A stretch of DNA of 33,980 nt from Chlamydiota bacterium (GTDB lineage Bacteria > Auribacterota > UBA3054 > B51-G9), in assembly GCA_003648225.1 (NCBI GenBank), contig QMOL01000002.1:1-33980 (forward strand), given 5' to 3'. A model generated the notes under the pieces. That model ran no database searches and was not told where the DNA came from. It was given only the letters and a program-made list of their open reading frames with translations. Within the stretch, counting starts at the first letter, position 1. Every line of letters begins with the position of its first letter. This document shows, piece by piece, positions 16,305-21,488 of this stretch. Made by a program: the position numbers and the translations under genes.

Positions 16305-16868
16305 TTATCTGTTTATTGGTTCATATTTACCATAATATTTATATTCATCATCATCACACCATACAATCCCACCTGTTTTGGCATCGGTAAGTCGAAATGA
16401 CAATCTGTAATATACTTCCCGACCTCCTCCTTTACGAATAGAATCGGCATAAGCCCGTCCGGTAAGAAAATAATCCACATTCATCAATTTAGCGATTTCC
16501 TTTCTTTTTTCCAAATCACTTCCTGATAAGTTATTTATTATTTCCGGGAATTGTTTTCTGTCAATAAATTCAAAATTATTACTTGCTATAAGCTCCTTTC
16601 TGATTTGGGAAAGCAGGTTATATGAATCGAATGTATCGTCAAAAGTTCTGTTTTCAACTTTCATAAAGACAATTCTTAGCGGTTTGTCTTTAGAACTTAT
16701 TTTACTTTTAGCAATTGATCTTGACATTTTTTGAGCCGTAGCTTTTAAATCCGTTACAGTTAAATCTGTGTCTATTATTAGATTGTCATCAAGACCCATC
16801 CGCGTTTCCGGAGGAGTACATCCGTTAAGACAGATTAAAATTATAAAAATATATATTAGAAATTTCAT
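16305..16868 (-). CDS. LpoB-like lipoprotein, paralogue 1
   Basis: A 187-residue lipoprotein (lipobox CLNGC) of the LpoB-like type. It shares with its two neighbours the pattern DLxxTDLxxTaxxMxRSI, a VENRTFDDTFDSYNLLSQIR block, an FIDR segment, DYFLTGRAYAD, and YRLSFRLTDAKTGGIVW near the C-terminus. LpoB activates PBP1b in enterobacteria through a UB2H domain found only there, so the same role is not implied here; the fold resembles periplasmic CsgG/TolB-N modules. Odd point: the terminal WEDDYE of the two paralogues is WCDDDE here. The ATG follows a 150-bp repeat-filled spacer with no Shine-Dalgarno. It is 14 bp upstream of the COG3014-like gene. Confidence 0.75.
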   Translation of the reverse strand: MKFLIYIFIILICLNGCTPPETRMGLDDNLIIDTDLTVTDLKATAQKMSRSIAKSKISSKDKPLRIVFMKVENRTFDDTFDSYNLLSQIRKELIASNNFEFIDRKQFPEIINNLSGSDLEKRKEIAKLMNVDYFLTGRAYADSIRKGGGREVYYRLSFRLTDAKTGGIVWCDDDEYKYYGKYEPINR

Positions 16869-17020
16869 ATTTGTTTTTTGTTTTGTTATTTGTGATATCC
16901 GTGTCTAACTTTTTTGACACTGATTACACTGATTTACACTGACTTTATAATTTTTTTAATTTAAATAATTTCTTTTCCGTGAATATCTGTGATATCCGTG
17001 TCTGTATTTTTTGGTTGTTC
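16869..17020. repeat. Intergenic short-word repeat block A
   Basis: The whole spacer between two LpoB-like genes is made of two word families: ACACTGATT units (16916-16943) and CCGTG/ATATC units (16891-16905 and 16977-17002, ending CCGTGTC). The same two families, in the same order and same orientation, fill the spacer at 20095-20344. It contains no recognisable promoter or open frame. Confidence 0.75.
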
Positions 17021-17584
17021 TCATTCCACCGGAAGATACTTTTTCACTTCATAATCATCTTCCCAGACTACCCGGCCATCTTTTGTATCAACAAGTCGAA
17101 AAGAGAGTCTGTAATTTTTTGATTCTCCTGAGCTATCGCTCTGGTCATCACAAAAAGCTGTTCCGGTAAGGAAATAATCAATACCGAGCAATTTTTTCAA
17201 TTCTTTATAGTTCTCATTATTAATTTTTCTCCAACGCTTTTCAGCAACAATTCGATTAATTGATGCCCGATCAACAAACTGTAATTTCCGGTTACTATTT
17301 TCCAGAATCAACTGTCGAATTTTGTCAAGCAGATTATAAGAATCAAAATCTAAATCTCCGGTACGATTTTCTATAACTGCAAATCCTATTATCGTGGGTT
17401 TATTAGATGAAATGTTAGCTGATGTAACTATTGATCGTGCCATTTGCTGCGATGTGGAACGCAAGTCAGTTGAACTCAGATGTGTATCAAGAATAGCGTC
17501 TTCATCAAGTCCTTTTTTTTCCGCGGTACCGCAAGAGAAAATTATAAGACAACAAAAAAGAGAAGTAATTATTTTTAAATTCAT
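17021..17584 (-). CDS. LpoB-like lipoprotein, paralogue 2
   Basis: A 187-residue lipoprotein (lipobox IIFSC) that aligns along its length with the genes on either side: DEDAILDTHLSSTDLRSTSQQMARSI, a VIENRTGDLDFDSYNLLDKIR block, QFVDRASINRIV, DYFLTGTAF, YRLSFRLVDTKDGRVVWEDDYE. It is closest to paralogue 1 (shared FDSYNLL and DYFLTG), pointing to a tandem duplication. No Shine-Dalgarno. It is separated from paralogue 1 by repeat block A and from the TIGR04073-like gene by 208 bp of AT-rich DNA in which I see no feature. PBP activation is not implied. Confidence 0.75.
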   Translation of the reverse strand: MNLKIITSLFCCLIIFSCGTAEKKGLDEDAILDTHLSSTDLRSTSQQMARSIVTSANISSNKPTIIGFAVIENRTGDLDFDSYNLLDKIRQLILENSNRKLQFVDRASINRIVAEKRWRKINNENYKELKKLLGIDYFLTGTAFCDDQSDSSGESKNYRLSFRLVDTKDGRVVWEDDYEVKKYLPVE

Positions 17585-17792
17585 AGTTTTTTGGTTAAGT
17601 TTAATTTTTGATACTAATTTAATGGGGAAGTTAAAAGCTTTTTTTTAGATAATTCATTTGCATTTTTATTGATATATCGGAACAAATTTTTTACTTATAT
17701 TTTCTTATGCGGTTAAGTTATTTCGTAGTTTCTGTGCCTGAGTATACGTTATATCCCCCAATATTCCATGAGTAAAAACTTCGTGGTTTGTT

Positions 17793-18194
17793 TTATTCTT
17801 CTCCACCAACCCAATCTGCCTGCCAAACATAATCAGGAAAACTTTCCTGATTATAAAAAGAATTTCCAAGTGAGCCAAAAGTAATTAAATCTATACTACC
17901 AGAACCAAACCGACCAAGAGTGTAAAAAGGCCCCTTCACTGCACCTGTTAATACGCCAAGTCCCGGCAAAACTATAAAGTTATCATTAATCATATTGCGG
18001 GGGATTTCAAGCCAGCAGGTTAAAATATTTACTATTCCGCGACTAAACGCTTCGTCGCGTTTGACATAAGTCCTTTCAACTCCGCTTTTGGTTTCAACCT
18101 GCGAACTGACAGTATCAAGACTTTGCTCGGCAACGACATAATTTGTTCCGCCCAAAACACATGATACAACGATCCATACTAATATTTTTTTCAT
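17793..18194 (-). CDS. TIGR04073-like exosortase-associated exported protein
   Basis: A 133-residue exported protein: signal peptide (KKILVWIVVSCVLGGTNYVVA), then SRGIVNILTCWLEIPRN, GVLTGAVKGPFYTLGRFGSGSIDLITFG and a C-terminal FPDYVWQADW block. The RG.xN.LtgWlEiP motif, Gly-rich middle and P-Y ending match my memory of TIGR04073, a small exported family reported from exosortase-bearing Verrucomicrobia/Lentisphaerae-type genomes; its function is unknown. A GGAG stands before the ATG. It sits between LpoB-like paralogues 2 and 3. No exosortase or PEP-CTERM protein is present in this window. The family call needs an HMM search. Confidence 0.7.
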   Translation of the reverse strand: MKKILVWIVVSCVLGGTNYVVAEQSLDTVSSQVETKSGVERTYVKRDEAFSRGIVNILTCWLEIPRNMINDNFIVLPGLGVLTGAVKGPFYTLGRFGSGSIDLITFGSLGNSFYNQESFPDYVWQADWVGGEE

Positions 18195-18261
18195 TTCAAA
18201 CTCCTATTTTAATTTTTATTTTTCATACAAAAATAAACAAGTAATATATATTTTTTCATTT

Positions 18262-18346
18262 GGATTATTATTTAGATCAATTAGGTCAATTAGGTTAATT
18301 AGAAATTCAGAAAGTAATCCATCAATCCATCAATTCATCAATTCAT
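18262..18346. repeat. Short-word repeats between LpoB-like 3 and the TIGR04073-like gene
   Basis: A tract of TCAATTAGG-type 9-bp words (18267-18302) shares its first 18 bp exactly with the purH-carB spacer (2105-2122). It is followed by a second tract of CATCAATTC/CATCAATC words (18319-18346). These are different word families placed side by side, both with a period of 8-9 bp. Confidence 0.7.
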
Positions 18347-18366
18347 ACCGCACTAGGAAGCGCGGC

Positions 18367-18939
18367 TTACTCTATTCTTTTAAGTTCATAATCATCTTCC
18401 CAAACTACCGCGCCGTTAGCAGTATCAGTCAGTTTGAATGATAATCTGTAATAACTTGTTCGATTATCTACTCCCACTTGTCTGTCTTCAAATAAATACC
18501 CACCGAGCAGAAAATCGGCACCGGCAAATTTTCCGGCTGTACCGGTTACCGTCCCATCTTCTTTCATTCTGTTTTCATTAAGGATTCGTTTTGTAACTCC
18601 TGCAGACCGATCCAAAAACACAATATTTAAGGATCCGTTTTTCAGTAAATTTTTTCTTATATTGTATTGCAGGTTTTTAGCATCAACACCTTTGTATGTT
18701 TTATCTTCAACACCTGTAAAAGATATTTTTGGCTGTGAACCATCTGTTGGATTAAGTGCTCTGCATGCTGCAAGTGATCTTGCCATTTTATTCACTGTTG
18801 CCCGTAAATCATCAGCTTTTAAATCTGAGTTTAAAACTTGTTCTTCATCAATAGCCACACGGGTAGTTCGCGGACCGCCTGAAGCGCATCCTTGCAATAT
18901 TACCATTACGATAATATTTATCAATAAAAATGTTTTCAT
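18367..18939 (-). CDS. LpoB-like lipoprotein, paralogue 3
   Basis: A 190-residue lipoprotein (lipobox ILQGC, Cys at about residue 17). Core motifs: VLNSDLKADDLRATVNKMARSL, GVEDKTYKGVDAKNLQYNIR, IVFLDRS, GADFLLGGYLFED and YRLSFKLTDTANGAVVWEDDYE. It is the most diverged of the three paralogues and has an extra Gly/Thr-rich piece before ADFLLGG. Of the three it looks closest to canonical LpoB/YcfM, whose family ends with a similar YxLsfxLtd...vWxdexei block. A GGAG precedes the ATG. It lies 78 bp downstream of the CsgG-like gene. Confidence 0.78.
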   Translation of the reverse strand: MKTFLLINIIVMVILQGCASGGPRTTRVAIDEEQVLNSDLKADDLRATVNKMARSLAACRALNPTDGSQPKISFTGVEDKTYKGVDAKNLQYNIRKNLLKNGSLNIVFLDRSAGVTKRILNENRMKEDGTVTGTAGKFAGADFLLGGYLFEDRQVGVDNRTSYYRLSFKLTDTANGAVVWEDDYELKRIE

Positions 18940-19017
18940 AAATATTCTCCAAGTTAAATTAAAAAACTCTCTTTTGAGTTTTGTTATTTGTTATTTGAAT
19001 TTTGCTATTTTAGAATA

Positions 19018-20094
19018 TTATTCGATAAAGTCCTTTGGTATAAATGTTCCTGTAAACGGTATTATTCTATCCCCGCGCTGTATTCTTTTCGTTTCTGATT
19101 CTATCATTGCGATACTGTATCCGGGATAAACTTCCGTAACGCGAAGCAACCCTATTTTCAGTTCCGCGTGGCCGAGAGATCTTCCTGTTTCCGGGTCAAT
19201 CAAATCTCTTGCACTGGCATTTGCACCCATATCCCGAACAACAAAGAAGCGGTCGTTTTTCAGCACTCCTTCTTTTTGACCTGCGGAAAGGTAAACTTTA
19301 ATAACAGTTTTTGTGCGTTTTTTCCCTGTTAACATTTCCTGTTCATACTCTTCCTTGTTTTGAGATGAATCGGAAATAAAACCACCTTGTGCCGCTCCGC
19401 TACGAAGAACATCTTTACCCGGTTTATACGCTTCTATCCTAATAATTCGCGCGTACCAAGCGTTATCACCAAGTCGATTCAATACTTTTGAAATTGCCGC
19501 TTCTATAGTTTCATATCTGTCTGCTTTTCGCGCACGACCGGTAATAACTTCTCCGGTTCTAATATCAAATAGTCGTACCCGAACGATAAAATTATCTCCG
19601 CTTTTATTCCAACTTGCCGTAAGATAATAATGAATACCAAGAATCGGCTTGTCCTGATTTTTTACATCGGAAGCTACTATTCCGTTATCCTGCAAACTAC
19701 GCTCATTTAAAATTGATCGCAGTTTCGCCCGCTCGATGACATTAACTTTTTCCGTGTCATCAACCGCGCAGACCAAATCATCGAAGAAATCTTCTTGTGG
19801 AGTATCAAAATTAAATGTAAGATTTGATACAACAGGACTTGTTCCGCTTTTCAACAAAATTTCAAACCAGTTTTTGGGCAGAACAGCAATATTATATTTC
19901 ACCCGTTTAGTAACCGATGGAACAGTATTTTGAGCAGTTTTGGAATCGGTTTTCGGGGTTGTTATTTTTTTAGGAACTATTTTTTCAATTGATTTCTGTT
20001 TTAATGGCGTAGCAGGCTTATTTGTTTTAACCGCAAATAAAAAATTCGCTGTTAGAACAAAAACCGTACAAAAAATTATAATGGATAGTTTCAT
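19018..20094 (-). CDS. CsgG-like exported protein
   Basis: A 358-residue exported protein: signal peptide (1-21, cleavage near LFAVK, no lipobox), then a Lys/Pro/Thr-rich linker (22-65), then a region resembling CsgG/FlgO-type periplasmic modules: RVKYNIAVLP, KVNVIERAKLRSILNERSLQDNG, ILGIHYYLTASWN, FIVRVRLFDIRTGEVI and IEAAISKVLNRLGD. The last ~130 residues (VYLSAGQKEGVLKNDRFFVVRD, ELKIGLLRVTEVYPGYSIAMI, KRIQRGDRII) look like a small beta-barrel module of the FlgT C-terminal type. It is probably soluble periplasmic or membrane-associated. It lies 250 bp of repeats after the YcfL-like gene and 78 bp before LpoB-like 3. CsgG pore function is not supported, since no transmembrane hairpin or lipobox was seen. 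Confidence 0.65.
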   Translation of the reverse strand: MKLSIIIFCTVFVLTANFLFAVKTNKPATPLKQKSIEKIVPKKITTPKTDSKTAQNTVPSVTKRVKYNIAVLPKNWFEILLKSGTSPVVSNLTFNFDTPQEDFFDDLVCAVDDTEKVNVIERAKLRSILNERSLQDNGIVASDVKNQDKPILGIHYYLTASWNKSGDNFIVRVRLFDIRTGEVITGRARKADRYETIEAAISKVLNRLGDNAWYARIIRIEAYKPGKDVLRSGAAQGGFISDSSQNKEEYEQEMLTGKKRTKTVIKVYLSAGQKEGVLKNDRFFVVRDMGANASARDLIDPETGRSLGHAELKIGLLRVTEVYPGYSIAMIESETKRIQRGDRIIPFTGTFIPKDFIE

Positions 20095-20344
20095 TTTTTT
20101 GTTTTGTTATTTGTGAAATTTGTTTTTTTTGACACTGATTTACACTGATTTTATATTTCTTTTTTTTAATTTAATCTTTTCTTTTCCGTGAGTATCCGTG
20201 ATATCCGTGTCGGCATTTTTTTTACACTGATTTCACTGATTTCACTGATTTACACTAATTTTAATAATTCTTGGTTTATATAATGCAAAGTTTTTAAATT
20301 TATTTATTTCCGTGAATATCCGTGATATCCGTGTCGGCATTTTT
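20095..20344. repeat. Intergenic short-word repeat blocks B and C
   Basis: The 250-bp spacer is built from ACACTGATT words (20131-20152, 20223-20258) alternating with CCGTG-ATATC words (20186-20211, 20310-20335). A 30-bp exact duplicate starting TATCCGTGATATCCGTG and ending GGCATTTTTTT is found at 20193-20222 and 20317-20346; the second copy runs into the stop codon of the YcfL-like gene. Order and orientation match repeat block A. A related shorter piece (AATTAGTGAAATCCGTGTC) occurs near 21450. Confidence 0.8.
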
Positions 20345-20740
20345 TTATTTCGCGTATCTTATACTTATCACATAATCAACAGGTTTATCCGATAAAGAAT
20401 TCGACTCGAAAGTATAGATTTCATAATGACCGAGAACAACCGGCATCCAATTAGTTTCATCAACAAAGAAATTATCTTTATCTTTAAAGCGAACTTTTAC
20501 TTGTAAGGGTAAAGATTTATCTGTTTGATTTTTAATTTGTGCTTCGACTTTCAGCAGACCATTTGCTAATCGGCTACTCCGTAATCCGGTTATGGTAATA
20601 TCATCCTGTAATTTGTCGTCCATTAAAACAACTTTTTCTGTAACTTCAAGAGCATTATCTTCACGCGTTGCTGTATAAGGACCAACACACGAAGACAGGA
20701 AAACTACCATTGCCATACTTAATAATAAGATTATTTTCAT
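20345..20740 (-). CDS. YcfL-like (DUF1425) lipoprotein
   Basis: A 131-residue lipoprotein (lipobox VFLSSC) resembling YcfL/DUF1425: a beta-sandwich-like mature part with LQDDITITGLRSSRLANGLLKVEAQIKNQTDK, a VRFKDKDNFFV stretch, and an ending YEIYTFESNSLSDKPVDYVISIR. In E. coli ycfL is directly upstream of lpoB (ycfM); here it is upstream of a CsgG-like gene and three LpoB-like genes on the same strand, which supports the call. The start at 20740 is chosen over the ATG three bases upstream, since AGGAG then has a normal 5-bp spacing. Its stop codon lies inside a dispersed repeat. It follows the XRE gene by 70 bp. Role unknown. Confidence 0.72.
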   Translation of the reverse strand: MKIILLLSMAMVVFLSSCVGPYTATREDNALEVTEKVVLMDDKLQDDITITGLRSSRLANGLLKVEAQIKNQTDKSLPLQVKVRFKDKDNFFVDETNWMPVVLGHYEIYTFESNSLSDKPVDYVISIRYAK

Positions 20741-20810
20741 CATAACTCCTTTTTTTGTTTAGTTGCGATTTTTAAAAAGCATAATTCAGGTTAAAATAAT
20801 AGATTACAAA

Positions 20811-21059
20811 TTATTCATCGCGACAGGTGGAACATTGTTCACAAACTTCTATACCAAGTGCTTTGAACACGGCTTGCATTGTTCGATATGTAACTCCTAA
20901 ATCTCCTGTTTCCAGACGCGACAACGTTTTTCTGCTTATTCCCGCTTTAGCTGCTAGAAATTCCTGTGTCCAACCATATTTTTCTCTTAATCTCAAAACT
21001 TTTGAAACATAATTGCAAACAATGTTTTTATTTTTATGCATATTTTTATTTGATTTCAT
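20811..21059 (-). CDS. Small XRE-family HTH regulator with CxxCxxC tail
   Basis: An 82-residue DNA-binding protein. Residues ~20-75 form a Cro/C1-type helix-turn-helix (VLRLREKYGWTQEFLAAKAG, then ISRKTLSRLETGD, then TYRTMQAVFKALGI). The last ten residues hold C-x2-C-x2-C (CEQCSTC), which could bind metal or respond to redox state; this is inference. It is the first minus-strand gene of the envelope island, 70 bp ahead of the YcfL-like gene, so it could control the island or itself. The ATG has no Shine-Dalgarno. Upstream lies a 430-bp gene-free region with several inverted repeats, some of which may be its operators. No toxin partner is adjacent, so a toxin-antitoxin reading is not supported. 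Confidence 0.8.
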   Translation of the reverse strand: MKSNKNMHKNKNIVCNYVSKVLRLREKYGWTQEFLAAKAGISRKTLSRLETGDLGVTYRTMQAVFKALGIEVCEQCSTCRDE

Positions 21060-21104
21060 AAATTTAATTATTAAATTATATTAAAATGATTACTTAAAGT
21101 CCAC

Positions 21105-21405
21105 GTCATATATGACTCATGCAGTGCCGATATATGATAAGTTACAGGCACTGCTGAGGAATCAGGCTGCCGCCTGATTAATTTTCATGTGTTTGCATGC
21201 TGATAAATTGCTGGGCAAATTGCGGTTCTTCAACCGCTCACCACTCACTACTATGCCCTATGAAGTCTTACTCAACCAGGGAAGAGGTAATTACCTTCTC
21301 ACCTTTCAACTGTGAACAGTATGACTGTTCATTATATATACGCAAGCCAGCTAATTTTCTTGCATTTGCAAAATAATTTAATAACAAAACGAATGATTGT
21401 CATTC
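21105..21405. other. Run of six inverted repeats in a 430-bp gene-free region
   Basis: Between the XRE gene and the CHAT gene no coding frame is seen, but inverted repeats are dense: GTCATATATGAC (21105-21116, perfect palindrome); GCAGTGCC/GGCACTGC (21121-21154, 18-nt loop); AATCAGGC/GCCTGATT (21160-21179, 4-nt loop); GCGGTT-CTTC-AACCGC (21222-21237); GGTAATTACC (21286-21295); TGAACAGT-ATG-ACTGTTCA (21313-21331). Finally GAATGA-TTG-TCATTC (21391-21405) is followed by TTTTTAT, which could terminate a plus-strand transcript. This may be a structured RNA of about 300 nt, a 5' leader of the XRE operon, or a cluster of binding sites. I match it to no known RNA family. Confidence 0.45.
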
Positions 21406-21488
21406 TTTTTATCTGTAAGATAATAAAATTATATTTTTTAATTAGTGGGAATTAGTGAAATCCGTGTCTAAGTTTTAAAATATCGAAG

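Noticed and set aside
16305..18939. Calling the LpoB-like proteins activators of PBP1b
   Set aside because: The UB2H docking domain of PBP1b is restricted to a gammaproteobacterial lineage and no penicillin-binding protein gene is present here; only fold-level family membership is supported.
16869..20344. A CRISPR array in the repeat-rich spacers
   Set aside because: The repeats are degenerate 8-10 bp words without regular 25-40 bp repeats and unique spacers, and there are no cas genes.
20811..21059. A toxin-antitoxin system with the XRE protein as antitoxin
   Set aside because: No small RelE/HigB-like or other toxin frame is adjacent on either side; the next gene is a YcfL-like lipoprotein.
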